Assembly: GCA_949316235.1 (NCBI GenBank)
Contig: OX438758.1
Span: 5,551,731 to 5,615,730, forward strand
Source: Oegoconia quadripuncta
Taxonomy: Eukaryota > Arthropoda > Insecta > Lepidoptera > Autostichidae
Length of the DNA stretch: 64,000 nucleotides
Reading direction: 5' to 3'
Of the stretch, positions 44,301-55,856 are shown piece after piece (within the stretch, counting starts at the first letter, position 1; each line of letters starts with the position of its first letter). A program made the translations under genes and the position numbers. The notes beneath the pieces are model-generated. The model had not been told where the DNA came from. It was given only the letters and a program-made list of their open reading frames with translations, and ran no database searches.

Positions 44301-44940
44301 GTCATCAATATTTAAGGTACTTTCTCTACATCCAAACTCGGGTTTTTTCCATCCTGTATAATATAGCATTTCGGCCGCGACACTCTCCGCGTAGATCCCG
44401 AAATAAAATCAATTATATATTACGTACACCAACTCCCACGCCGTTGGTCGAATTTGAAAATTGGCAGTTGGTGTTAGAGTTCCCATCCAACTTAGCCAAT
44501 AACGGCGCAGGTACCGTTCGCATAATTTATTAAAGCTTGGCTTCCAGTATATTTAAGCATACTACAACTCGAAGGTTAATATCCACACAGCACCCACCCT
44601 TACGAGCGGAGCATTACGCTTACGCTGCAACTAATATAAGGTAGTTAAATTGGCTGAAGTGAATAACAAAAATAAATAAATATTTCGGGTACTTACGAAG
44701 CGTGTGGTCTCGGCACGTAAAAAGAATAAAACTAACTCATCTCTTCCTGTGATTTCTAAAAAAACATCTATAGTCTTGCACGTTTAACGGCGATGGGCTC
44801 ACGCCATGACGTCATTCTGTATATTTTGAACGGTGAACCGTGGATTTTCAAACATTAATATTTTAGGCATATCTCTGACCACCCATTTGGGATAAAGGTC
44901 GCGACTTTAAGTTTTGTTATGTAGAAGATTAAATAAATAG

Positions 44941-45350
44941 GAATAAACTGCCAAAATTAATTCAGGACAGCCCTTCAATTGCAGTATTTAAGAAAAGGCT
45001 AAAAGATCATTACCTCTCCCATCTTTCGTGATATTAGTATGTGTATGTAGGTTTATAGTATATATATATTTAAATTATGTTATGTATATATTTCGTAGTA
45101 GGTATATGTAATATATTTAGTGTAAGTTTATTATTCAGTTATCTTTTCTTTTTTTATTTGTTTTATTATACGTTATAGGATTTTTTCTTTTGCGCACAAT
45201 TTACTGCTAAACCCCAAATTTACTAAGTTTCCTATTTCAATGCTCAGGTTGCTGGAAGAGATCTCTTAAAGAGATAAGTCAACCTTTGCACGTGACCTAT
45301 TGTTTGTACTCTGTTATTGTAATATTTTTTGTGCAATAAAGAATAACTAA
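44941..45350 (+). mobile_element. LINE 3' end related to the 39-41 kb element
   Basis: 44942-45031 encodes NKLPKLIQDSPSIAVFKKRL then KDHYLSHLS-stop, close to the end of the 39126 ORF. The 3' UTR has a stem-loop at 45247-45284 and ends TGTGCAATAAAG. Confidence 0.82.
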
Positions 45351-45768
45351 AAAAGATTCCTCATCTTTTGTATATTTATAATATTGTCCTGGTCTATGCT
45401 TAGATGCAATAAAGTGTTAAATACATAAATAAATAAGATGTTTTTGGCTCATTGAAACTCAATGACGTAATTTGATTCTGAATCAGATAGTAGGTATATT
45501 TCTTATATTCATAACGAACACGTTAGTTTGCCGTGACTGTAATATTTGCAGAGTAAATATTAATATTGTAGGATAGCTGAAACAGCTGTGATCAAAATTA
45601 CCTTGATATCATATCAGTGAGCGAGCACGCGGTAACCGACCGGAGTTTCTGGAACTAATGAAAAACTTAGTACATATAGGTGTTTGTTGGCATTTACTGT
45701 GGTGTACTGCACGTGATCCTGACTGCCAACAATTACATTGCAAACAACTTTAATAGTTAACTTTAATA

Positions 45769-46190
45769 TTGGGTCTTTACCTATGAAATTGGAGGTTTTT
45801 TCTTCGTTAATCATATGTACCAAATTCTGCGATTTTCAAAGCTATATCCAAATTTGTTTTTTATTTGGAAAATGGAATATTATTTCAAGGTTTCATATGA
45901 AATATTTTTTAATTTCTGGGCTAAATCACATAATAAAAAAAAATTTGAACAGAGCTCTTTTCATGTGCTTCCCATAATCATTTCTTAGATTCGCTGAAAC
46001 TTTTATAAAGCGATTACTTTTAAAAATTAACGCTGCCTATACTTAACTTAATGTTACCCGATAATACACACAAAGTTTAGCTAAATTTGGCTTTGCCGTT
46101 CCCAAAAAAAAATCAAAAATGTTTATATGGAGAAAATAGTCTTAATGAAATTCTTCATACAAAACGCCAATTTCATAGGTGAGGACCTAA
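45769..46190 (+). mobile_element. Tc1/mariner-type MITE, copy 3
   Basis: 422 bp, TA duplications at 45767 and 46191. Its right flank (46193-46370) is the same LINE segment that flanks copy 1, but the left flank differs. Confidence 0.8.
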
Positions 46191-46192
46191 TA

Positions 46193-46370
46193 CAAGTGTT
46201 GGGCAGCACAATTGATGCAAATCTCTCAAAAAAAATTTGCATTCGCCAACCAGCATGCCCAACGTGACGATTGCAAATGTGATGCAAACCGCGCCATGAG
46301 AGAGACGTGAGGTGCTGAAGCAGTGGAGTTCAATAGCCGATTAACGTCTATTAGGGTCCGATTCCAGTTT
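46193..46370 (+). mobile_element. LINE-type fragment, second copy
   Basis: Near-identical to 16545-16715, so a block of MITE plus LINE end was probably propagated together. Confidence 0.6.
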
Positions 46371-46419
46371 TTTTTTTACCTATAATATATTTACGTTTGA
46401 CAGACGTATAAAATTATAC

Positions 46420-46545
46420 CACTAACCGACGAGCGTGTATGAAGGATTTGATGGGAGTGGAAGAAGTATAAGTAATATCAGGATCGTTGCAAGCGGAAAT
46501 CAATAGTCTCTGCCTACCCCAACGGGACACAGGCATTAGCATATA
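46420..46545 (+). mobile_element. Degenerate fragment of the same RT C-terminus
   Basis: 'ccgacgagcgtgtatgaag' to 'tctctgcctaccccaacggg' matches 11175-11285 with stops and indels. Confidence 0.7.
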
Positions 46546-46586
46546 TATGTATAAATAAATTAAGTAGCATATATATGTATAAATGT

Positions 46587-46820
46587 CGACCGGATGGTGT
46601 AGTGGATAGTGACCCTATCTGCGAAACCAACGGTTGCGGGATCGAATCCCGCGAGGGGTAAATGTTTGTGTGATGAATACGAACATTTATTCCCGAGTCA
46701 TGGATGTTTATATAAATATTTATGTATGTTTATCCATTATCTAGTATCCATAGCACAAGCTTAGCTTAGTTTGGGACTAGATGATGGGTGTAAGTGTCTG
46801 AAATATATTTATTTATTATA
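46587..46820 (+). mobile_element. SINE-A2
   Basis: B box is GGATCGAATCC (one change). Ends with ATATATTTATTTATTATAT. Confidence 0.85.
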
Positions 46821-46844
46821 TAAAAAAAAAAAGTTTTATAATAA

Positions 46845-47000
46845 AAATACGCCTTCCGTGAGGCATAGTGGCGTCATTGGCACCCGAATGCGTAAGCTCA
46901 GCTCCTGAGCAAGTAGCTTTCAGTTCTACGGAATTTTTACATTTTCTTTGCGTCAGAAGACCAAGTGTCCAATGTCTCCACTGCAAAATCGCATGATGGA
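46845..47000 (-). mobile_element. Second, shorter copy of the 55857 element
   Basis: 'cttccgtgaggcatagtgg' to 'agaccaagtgtccaatgtctc' matches 55873-56045, same strand, with internal deletions. Confidence 0.7.
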
Positions 47001-47004
47001 ACAC

Positions 47005-47394
47005 TTAGGTCTAGCAGTAGGCTTTTATAGGCTGTTGTTGACGTGATAAAATAATCTCTGGCTAACAGTGACATCGGTGATACTTTCCATCTTTAAGAAA
47101 ATCCCATCCAAAAGCGCGTCTTGGGAGAGCTACTCTACACTACATAGGAGTATGTCCAGCACAGAAGTACTAGCGTTACTTGTAGATAGTGCCCCTATTA
47201 GTGACAATAGATATCGTTTACGGAAAACTACCCAGTGTAAACACTCAAACATATTCTCCGGAAGTACACTAGCCAACAGCATACGGGCTGGTACAGTCCG
47301 CTAGGTACCACAATAAGTCTAACCAGGCACATATGTGTGTAAAAATTTAATAATGTAACTATAAATTGAATAACGACGAATAGAAATTGAATGA
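47005..47394. other. Nothing assigned
   Basis: A 78-codon open frame (47068-47304) has no recognisable motif and no coding bias that I can judge. Confidence 0.3.
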
Positions 47395-47625
47395 CGACCG
47401 ATTGTTGTATATAGTGGATAGTGACCCTATTAGCGAAACCAACGGTTGCGGGTTCCAATCCCGCGAGGGGTAAATGTTTGTGTGATGAATACGAACATTT
47501 ATTCCCGAGTCTTGGATGTTTATATAAATATGTATGTATGTTTATCCGTTATCTAGTATCCATAGCACAAGCTTTGCTTAGTTTGGGACTAGATGATTGG
47601 TGTAGTGTCCGAAATATAAAAAAAA
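47395..47625 (+). mobile_element. SINE-A2
   Basis: Head TTGTTGTATATAGTGGATAG has a degraded A box; the body is close to the 23211 copy. Confidence 0.85.
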
Positions 47626-47924
47626 ATAATATCTGAGTATTTAAACACCAAAAAACCCGCCAGCATATTTTTAAGCTTGAGAGGCAACAGAGGCTGTTGT
47701 AATGATGATAAGTTGTTGTGGTAGAATAACTGTCCTGTATAAATATTATGGCGCGGACTGTACTACGGGTTGATAACAATAATAAGGCCGTAAACATTGC
47801 AAGGCCGCCGGAGCGATTGTATCATCCTTTACTGGTCAACAATCAATACAAGTGGGTTACCGAAAATTTCCACCTTCAACCCATTGGACCACAGGTTGTT
47901 TAGAGTTCTACAGAACTAGCTTTT

Positions 47925-48032
47925 CGCTCGCGGCTTCGCCTGCGTGGAGTAACTTTATCGCGGATGTTCAATTTGTTTATCCCGCGGGAACTACGCACTT
48001 TATCGGGATAAAAGATATCCTATGTCTTAACA
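47925..48032 (-). mobile_element. Helitron-like 3' end fragment
   Basis: ACTAGCTTTTCGCTCGCGGC TTCGCCTGCGTGG, then TTTATCCCGCGGGAACTACG. It stops near 48032. Confidence 0.55.
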
Positions 48033-48155
48033 GGTTCACTGCCGACCATGCGCCGGTGCGTTGGAGTGAGTACACGCGGCATGCCGAACACGCACCGGTG
48101 CGTGTCCCTTACTTAGAACTCTCATAAGGAACTTTGCGACCGGCAAGGGGTGTAA

Positions 48156-48483
48156 GGCCCGTATTAATAAACCATTCTCAAGATTGAGAACAGTCTTGTG
48201 ACTGCTCTCAAGTAAATCTCTTGATTAATAAACCTAACTTGAGACCTGAAACGCGCGTGCTTATTCAAGCAGTACTCACTTGAGAGTTTCACGTATCAAT
48301 AAACGGAACTCAAGACTATCATTCGTTCATCAACTGAGACGAATACTTGATAAGTGATCTCAGCTGAGTAGACCTGAAGATTATAAATTAGCACGGAGCT
48401 TGAGATAGCGTCAACTGCTTTAGACGCATCTTGGTTGATACAACCTCAAGACTTGTATTGAGATTGGTTTATTAATACGGACC
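48156..48483 (+). mobile_element. PIF/Harbinger-like MITE, complete
   Basis: 328 bp with inverted ends GGCCCGTATTAATAAACC / GGTTTATTAATACGGACC. TAA directly on both sides (48153-48155, 48484-48486) is the target size and sequence typical of PIF/Harbinger elements. Many CTCAAG/CTTGAG words inside, no ORF. Confidence 0.82.
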
Positions 48484-48887
48484 TAAGTCGTATTGTGTTG
48501 AGTGGCACTGAGTTTGGATTTTTGTCTTTTTTTGGTGTTATTCGTTTAGTTTTTGTTGGCAATTCAAAATGGCTTAATTACGCAAAAAAATAATACGCAA
48601 TGTGTATATGCATATATGTGAGTTGTGCATAAAAAAATGGCCACTAGTCTGACACAAATCCGCAGTGGGCCTGCATGGTTGATTATGGCCCATACCCTCT
48701 CCCAGCGAGAGGAGGATGTGCCCCAACAGTGGGAACCTGTAGGACTGTTGTTGATGAATCATTCAATTAAAAAATCGATTAACAATTGACGAAACTATAG
48801 AACATACATAAAAAAATACACACAGAACATAGTACTTCCTCCTTTTTAAACCATTAAGCCGTGTCGATGTATTTTGATGAGAAGTTT

Positions 48888-48980
48888 TTTTTTTATGCAC
48901 AACCGGTTGGTAGTTGACCTCAATCACACCTGATGTTAAGTGATGAGGTCGAAGGTGGAAGCGTATTGACCCAGAAAGTA
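48888..48980 (-). mobile_element. SINE-B 3' fragment
   Basis: Tail to GAAGCGTATTGACCCAGAAA. Confidence 0.78.
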
Positions 48981-49427
48981 GTAGATAGGTTACCTTGACC
49001 TCGAGAGAACACAATATTTTTAAATACAACTAAAACGGTTATCACAGGTTATGATATCCGACCCTCTTATTTAAATGAACGTCATCAGATTCATTCATCA
49101 AATTAGCACCGTGTTAGTACAGTCGACCGCACGTCAAGTGTAACACTGCCAGTAAAAGCTGTCACGGCAGCACGCTCACACAACCATGCAGTTAGTTAGT
49201 TACATACATAACACAACGTCACAGAGTACTTTTGTATATACGGAGACATAACGTACTGTATCCCAAATGGGGGGGTCAGAGATATCCCAAACATCACCTT
49301 TGGGTGTTACAAACACAAGTTTAATTGAAACTACATCTACGTTTTACCTTTTAACAGAACGTGACAGGGGATGAGCCCATCGCTGTTAAAACGTGCTAAT
49401 CTATAGATGTTTTATGGTGAAATATTA
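48981..49427. other. Nothing assigned
   Basis: Includes CCCAAATGGGGGGGTCAGAG (49262), the inverse of the short repeat at 3727 and 44868. Confidence 0.35.
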
Positions 49428-49735
49428 AACCGCCTCCGTGGCTCAATGTAAACAACATAGGGTTTACGAATCGGAGGTCGCGGGTTCGATCCCCAGTGGG
49501 GTACATGTTTAGTATTCGGTTTGATTGGTGGTAGGGCATTTTAAATGTCCGCCTGCCTAGCTACCACCATCTTATCTAAATCTGCCGCCAAACAGCAATG
49601 TTAATAGCATTGTCGTGTTCCGGTTGTCAGAGATAAGATAGCCAGTCCCCCAAATAAGATGGGGTTTCCGGGTCATTATGCTACCACCTTCCAGGTGTGA
49701 TTGAGGTCAAGTGCTACCCCGTTGCACATAAAAAA
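49428..49735 (+). mobile_element. SINE-B, nearly full length
   Basis: AACCGCCTCCGTGGCTCAAT, B box intact; 20 bp lost near CTACCACCTTCC. Confidence 0.88.
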
Positions 49736-50149
49736 ACATATTTTAATCTCGAAGGTGTGATTTTATACTAAAGTAACATGACGTCAACTACCCTCTAAAA
49801 GCTTATTACCACCCACTACCCATTAACTTTCTAAATAACTCTCATTATTTCAAAATTAGCGTAGGTACCTTACATCAAGTTTTATGACGTACAAACTCAA
49901 TTTGTTAACGCAATACTCAGTCCAATTCTTATTTTCATGGAAAGTTTCGACAAACCTGAAGTTTGACGCAATCTCGAAACATTTTGCAAAACAACTGTTT
50001 GCCAACGTCATTGTTATAACATTTTCAGAGGCTTTTGTTAAAGATTGTAAACAATTTTTGAAGTAGGCACGTTTTGGTTGATACAGGTGTAGATTCTGCG
50101 GCGTACTGGAAAACGGTGCTTGCTACAGTTGACACGACAGCGCCAAACT

Positions 50150-50184
50150 ATAAACAATATAATACCATTTATTATATTGTTTAT
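50150..50184. repeat. Perfect 15 bp AT hairpin, 5 nt loop
   Basis: ATAAACAATATAATA (50150-50164) and its complement at 50170-50184. The outer GCGCC (50140) / GGCGC (50192) extends it. Confidence 0.9.
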
Positions 50185-50471
50185 ATTTAAAGGCGCGATC
50201 TGTACTTTTACCATGGGGGAATTTGTATTAATCGTGCTGGGCAGGCGGAGAGATATCGCAGGTATTGAGTGTTTTTCTGCCCATCCAGCAGCTTGTTGGT
50301 ACAAAAAATTGAAAAATATTCTAAAGGAAATGAAAAAGTAAAAATACTGAGAATTCAAAGGCAGCGTGTAGGATGCCTTATGAAGGCTTTTCAGGCACGA
50401 TTACAATAATATGTAACATTTCAACTTTGTGTAAAATGTTCAATGCTTTTTCGAAAAAACGCTTCAGTCTA

Positions 50472-50875
50472 TACAGGGTGAATTGGAATCCATGTAATTC
50501 CCATTAATTGGTGACGCCAGTCTTGATTATGAACAATTTTCCCTAAGGAACCACAGTCGAATTCGATCAAAAAATTTTCGATTACCCATACAAAGTAAAC
50601 CATTCTGAAACCACCTTTAGCATGGGAGTCCAACAATTTTCCTCTGGTGACTACACTCCTGATTAAGAACAACTATTCACTAGAACCCATAGCCGAATTC
50701 GGCCGAAAATTGGTGGACTTCCATACTAAAGGTGATTTCAGAATGGTTTACTTTGTATGGGAAATCGAAAATTTAATAATCGAAATCGACTAGAGTTCCT
50801 TGGGGAAAATTGTTTGTAATTAAGAGTAAAGTAACCGGGTAAACAGGAATTACACCAATTGAATTTCACCCTGTA
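50472..50875 (+). mobile_element. Foldback MITE, TACAGGGTG ends
   Basis: 404 bp, nearly a full-length imperfect palindrome with arms of about 165 bp (left TACAGGGTGAATTGGAATCC, right AATTGAATTTCACCCTGTA). TA flanks both sides. The loop is near 50660-50700. Confidence 0.8.
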
Positions 50876-51484
50876 TAACTAGTTGATTGCAATGGTCATC
50901 TCTTCGTCATCGCATAATTTCCAATTTATAGGTTCGAAAAGCTCCTTGACATAAGCTCTACAATAAACAATTACAATTGTATAATACACAATTGCATTAG
51001 GCATATTTGCTTATAACGCCATTCATTTCATTTAACGCGGAATCATTTCCTGTTACCCAGGCGAATCGCACTTGGCCGTTTTCTTATAACAAAGAGATAG
51101 GTAGGTAAGATAAGGATAAGGTAGGTAAGAATAGAAACGAGAAGTTCTAATTCAAAATTAAATCCTCTGCAAAAAGCTGTGACCAGTGATGTGTTGTTAG
51201 ATTTATGTTAATTTAAAACGTACGTAGGTATCTACTGTTTACGAGTATATGCATATTTAAAAATAATCACATTTCTCGCTTACGCAAATCCATTGTTTGG
51301 ATACGTAAATAACAACGTAGTTTACGTATCTAATCGACACTGTATTACGCCGATAAACGTAGGTATGTCATTAGGTATTACACTATACGTTATACATATC
51401 AGTGCATTTTATGTGGTTCCGCAGTCAACTAAGAATCTATAGTTTCGCTATGTCCGTCTGTATATCACAAAGTCAAAGTAAAAA
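50876..51484. other. Nothing assigned
   Basis: AT-rich with several TAGGTA words; no gene or repeat recognised. Confidence 0.35.
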
Positions 51485-51775
51485 ATGCTTTATTTTGTAG
51501 GTACACCTAAAATGGTCAATTTTACATTTTTTAAGCTAATGCTTCTTCAAAATGCAATTTTCCCCTGAGAAGGACAAACAAGAAACTCGAAGGGTTGCTT
51601 TTTTAAAGGCAGGCTTTGATTTTACATAAAGGTTTTTATATTAGTTTCTTGCTCGTTCTTCTCTGGGGAGTCAGCTTTGTGAATGAGCCGTAAATTTAAA
51701 TGATAATATTAATATTAATAGTGACGTTTTCAAGTGATCATTTTATCCTATGAAATAAAATATTTTGATTTGATT
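51485..51775. mobile_element. Two LINE 3' ends, tails pointing outwards
   Basis: CCCCTGAGAAGGACAAACAA at 51563 is repeated as the complement near 51640-51665. The left copy reads leftwards to a (CAAAGT)n tail at 51477-51490 and the right copy reads rightwards to (GATTT)n at 51765. Confidence 0.6.
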
Positions 51776-51866
51776 TGATATTACAAAAAGGTTTTTATAT
51801 TTCATTATTAATTGTGAAATAGCCTGGCATGTGAACGATCTGATTATGTCCAGGGAAGATTATCAT

Positions 51867-52125
51867 CTAAATAGTCTGATATTTTATAATAGCTTTGTTA
51901 ATAAGTTTCTGTTTTATAGTACCTTTAAATTTATTGAGAGGAAGATTTTGTAGATCAACTGGAATCTTATTGAAGAAGCGTATACATAACCCTTTGAATG
52001 AATTACTGACTTTGCGGAGGCGACTTATGTGACCTGCAAGTTTATCTTTATTTCTTGTATTGACATCATGTTTATCACTATTTTTCCTAAATGATGCTAT
52101 ATTTTTTTTGACATACATTAGATTT
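51867..52125 (-). pseudogene. LINE RT C-terminal fragment
   Basis: 83-codon open frame: DKHDVNTRNKDKLAGHISRL, RKVSNSFKGLCIRFFNKIP, LPLNKFKGTIKQKLINKA. Recognised as the NTRNK...F-Y-N-K-L-P tail of insect LINE ORFs. The 3' part continues toward 51790. Confidence 0.75.
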
Positions 52126-52289
52126 TCAAAAATGTATAGCTGGTTTATATTGTACTATATTGAAACACTAAGATATACTCTCTCCATAGCTTGTTGTGTG
52201 CAACAAGGGCCATTGGCTCTGGTATCAGGGACCTGTTTGTGAACAGTTTCGGCAATATATAAGATCTAATCTAAGCAAATCGATGACTT

Positions 52290-52401
52290 TGTTTTGGTAT
52301 TTGGTTTGTGTAGTGGTAAAAAAATTCTGACTGCTATACCAAAAGGTCGCGGGTTCGTATCCCGCTAGGGGCATATGTTTGTATGATGAATACAGACATC
52401 T
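52290..52401 (+). mobile_element. SINE-A head only
   Basis: TTTGTGTAGTGG and GGTTCGTATCC (B box mutated). Truncated after GATGAATACAGACATC. Confidence 0.75.
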
Positions 52402-52499
52402 TTACGATTTTCTCATTAGACTGATAGGGTCTAAGGACTTACTCGTGAGACAGTTGAGGTTAAACGGACAAGGGTTCAAGCTTAACTCAGAGGCTCTTA

Positions 52500-53093
52500 A
52501 GCCTGTATTAACAAACCGTTCTCAAGATTGAGAATAGTTTTGTGACCGGTCTCAAATAATAATAATAATAAATATCCTTAGACATTACACACAGCGCCAT
52601 GTAGTTCCACAGTAAGCAACTATAGGCTTGTGTTGTGGATACCAGATGGTTGATATACTACACAAATATATTTTTTTTTGTAAATAAATACTTATTTTAA
52701 ATGAAAACATCCATAACTCGGGTACACATGTCCGTATTCATCACACAAACAATATGCCCCTGGCGGGATTCGAACCCGCAACCTTTGGTATGGTAGTGGT
52801 CAGAGTTGCCAACCACTACACCAAACAGGTCGTCAAATAAACGTGTTGATTAATAAACCTTAATTGAGACCTGAAACGCACGTGCATACTCAAGCAGTAC
52901 TCACTTGAGACCTGCGCCGAGTTTCACGTATTAACAAACGAAACTCAAGACTATTATCTATCGCCGCTGAGAGTAGACCTCAAGATTGGTTTATAAATTA
53001 GCACGGAGCTTGAGATAGCGTCAACTTCTTAAGACGCATCTCGGGTGATACAACCTCAAGACTTGTATTGAGATTGGTTTATTAATACGGGCC
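52500..53093 (+). mobile_element. PIF/Harbinger-like MITE interrupted by a SINE
   Basis: Left end AGCCTGTATTAACAAACC, right end GGTTTATTAATACGGGCC. SINE-A 52560-52832 splits it with a clean target duplication. Confidence 0.85.
52560..52832 (-). mobile_element. SINE-A, full length, with target duplication
   Basis: TCAAATAA at 52552-52559 is repeated at 52833-52840 and occurs once in uninterrupted MITE copies as TCAAGTAA. The tail is (AAT)n on the left. Confidence 0.92.
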
Positions 53094-53539
53094 CATAGTA
53101 TTAGAAAGCTATAATTTGGCATGGGTATACATACAATACATATTAATCACGCCGAGAATGTGGTGAAATAAAAGATGATTTTTTTTTTTAGTTAAAGCGG
53201 ATTTCAATTTTCTTTTACATTAGTACCACATTGTGTGGGTCATCTTAAACAGTTTTTCGATTTAGTGTTCCGTTTAGGAAATATTAAGGTAAGTGCTAAG
53301 TGCTAATGCAAATGTAACGTTTCGGAATTTTATGACAGTTTTATGGATTTTTTTAATGCGCAATGTAATTACTTTATTTTATTTTACTTTAATTTATAGT
53401 TCCTAATTATTTTGACCTTGTATGCCTACGGGCGGAACACAGCGGTAATAATTTAATGTAACATCCTTAATCCTATGATTCACAATAAATGATATTGATT
53501 GATTGATTGATTTGTTAGAGTCTAGTGTAAAAAAGCTAA

Positions 53540-53899
53540 ACAGTTAGATTTGGATACATTAATGTTCGAGCTAATACCAGCTGCTCAATTTAACCGATAC
53601 ACTTCTCGGAGAAAATTAAATTTCCATCCACATCACCTGGATAAGTGGAAGTCTACCACTGTACGTTTCACAAGAAACTTCTTACCACGTACGACCCTGT
53701 GGAACGGACTTCCGGCAGCGGTATTCCCGAACGAGTACGACATTGGAACCTTCAAGAAACGAGCCTACATCTTCCTCAAAGGCCGGCAACGCATCTGTGA
53801 CCCTTTTGGTGTTGCGGGTGTCCATGGGCGGCGGTGATTGCTTTCCATCAGGTGACCCCCATGCTCGTTTGCCGCCCTCTCGTATAAAAAAAAAAAAAA
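53540..53899 (+). pseudogene. LINE ORF2 C-terminal fragment and 3' UTR with poly(A)
   Basis: An open frame from 53550 includes [40 protein letters not shown] and ends [12 protein letters not shown] at 53837. The 3' UTR ATCAGGTGACCCCCATGCTCG and poly(A) end near 53899. This is a classic 5'-truncated insertion. Confidence 0.85.
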
Positions 53900-53937
53900 T
53901 ACATGAAAAAGTTGCAGTAGTACAGTCTGAAAGAGAT

Positions 53938-54272
53938 TTTTTTTTAATGCACAACGGGTTGGTACTTGACCTCAATCACACCTGATGTTAAGTGAAGATG
54001 AGGTCGAATGTGGAAGCGTCCTGACCAAGAAACTCCAACACATTTAGCGGACTAGCTATCTTATCTCTGACAACGGGAACACAACAATGCTATTAACATT
54101 GCTGCTTGGCGACAGATTTAGATAAGATGGTGGTAGCTAGCCAGGCGGTCGTTTAAAATGCCCTACCACCAACCAAACCGAGTACTTAAACATGTACCCC
54201 GCTGGGGATCGAACCCGCGACCTCCGAATCGTAAACTCAATGTTGTTTACATTGAGCCAATGGAGGCGGTTA
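53938..54272 (-). mobile_element. SINE-B, full length
   Basis: Inserted 40 bp after the LINE poly(A) at 53899. The head ends GAGCCAATGGAGGCGGTT. Confidence 0.9.
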
Positions 54273-54294
54273 AAAAGATAAACCTATACAGCCC

Positions 54295-54562
54295 GTCATA
54301 ATACCAAGAATCTAATTTTTCTCAGGAAATAATGAATATTTTTCAATAGTACTTTTGGTATATTGTTGAACACAGTAATTGTTGCAAGTATTTAAAAAGG
54401 TATCCAAAAACGCCGATTTTTTTCTGAGAAAACTATAGTCATAATACCTAGATTCTAAATTTTCTCAGGAAATAATGATTTTTTTTGTTATATTGTTGTA
54501 CACAGTAATTGTTGCAAGTATTTAAAAAGGTATCCAAAAACTGAGAAAACTTAAATATTATG
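54295..54562. repeat. 144 bp direct duplication
   Basis: GTCATAATACC...GTATCCAAAAAC occurs at 54295 and again at 54439, the second copy with a 25 bp deletion. Also ends with CTGAGAAAACT in both. Confidence 0.85.
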
Positions 54563-55197
54563 CAGGTCTGTATAGGTTACTTTGTTTCAGACTGTACCTA
54601 TACATAATGAAGTTAAAAGGAAACCTCTTACAGGTAAATAGGTTTTACAAGTTAATGAGTAATTGTTGAAAAACTTATAAACTTTCCGTTGAAAATAATA
54701 ATAAATAAAAATAAAAATGCCCTTCTAATCCGCATATTGTGAGGGCTAGTACGGAACCCTACACTGTGCGTGGCCCGACACGCACTTAGCCGGTTTTTTG
54801 TAGTTTTAATAGGTAGCTATCCTACGCAATCTATAACTATACTACTACATAGGTACCTCATCTATGTGGGTTTAATATACTGGTGTTTATGTAAAACCGA
54901 TAGCGTGATATCTTTTTTATGCCCGTGACGCAGGAACTGAACGTAAAATGCCTAGCGACGTCATTTCACCCGTTAATCCTTTGTTTTATACTCGTATAAA
55001 AGGGCTTCCAAGGTTATGTGGTGAACGATGTCGTCAATTCGAATACTGCGTTAAATTGTGTTTATAAAAATTTGTAATTCATGGCTGGTTCAATGCTGCC
55101 ATGATTTTTACATAAATGCATTATGTGTGTAGAAGGCATGAGATTGACTTGTGTTATAGTTGAAGTTATATATAGCATTCCATCCAATTATGAATTA
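54563..55197. other. Nothing assigned
   Basis: AT-rich; GCCCGACACGCACTTAGCCG at 54773 is the kind of tail found in many lepidopteran repeats, but no unit could be defined. Confidence 0.3.
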
Positions 55198-55712
55198 TAA
55201 CCGCGTCTGTGGCTCAATATAAACAATAGGTATGTTGTGGATTGTCCGCAGTTTTAGGGTTTATGTGTATGACAAGAAGTGCTTTTAGTAACAAAAAACA
55301 TCTATTTAAAGCTAAAATAAGCAAAAAGCTAGAAAGCGTCCAATAAAATGCTATGTATGGTGTATAGCTTTATACGGCTGTGAGACATGAGGGATATGAA
55401 AAAGAGGCATCTGAGATGTGGTATTGGATACGAATGAAGGGAACAACAGCGGGGTACATGTTTAGTACTCGGTTTGGTTGGTGGTAGGGCATTTTAAATA
55501 GTCACCTGGCTAGCTACCACCATCTTATCTAAGTCTGCGCCAAACAGCAATGTTAATAGCGTTGTTTGTGTTCCGGTGGTCAGAGATAAGATAGCCAGTC
55601 CCCAAATAAGATGGGGTTTCCGGGTTAGTACGCTTCCACCTTCGGCCTCATCTTCACTTAACATCAGGTGTGATTGACGTCAAGTGCTAACCCGTTCTGC
55701 ATAAAAATAATC
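55198..55712 (+). mobile_element. SINE-B split by a LINE scrap
   Basis: Head 55198-55232 (AACCGCGTCTGTGGCTCAAT); remainder 55447-55712 from CAGCGGGGTACATG. The insert carries the EMWC-type RT piece 55365-55446. Confidence 0.8.
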
Positions 55713-55856
55713 TATAGCTATCATTTTGTCAACAATTGTTTTAATAAGATATTGATAACTTCTGTTAGATCTTTTCCTGTGTAAATCACCGAATATGATG
55801 AATGAAGCAACAAATTCATAAAACACTATTGAAAAAAACCTATATCTTAAAGAAAA

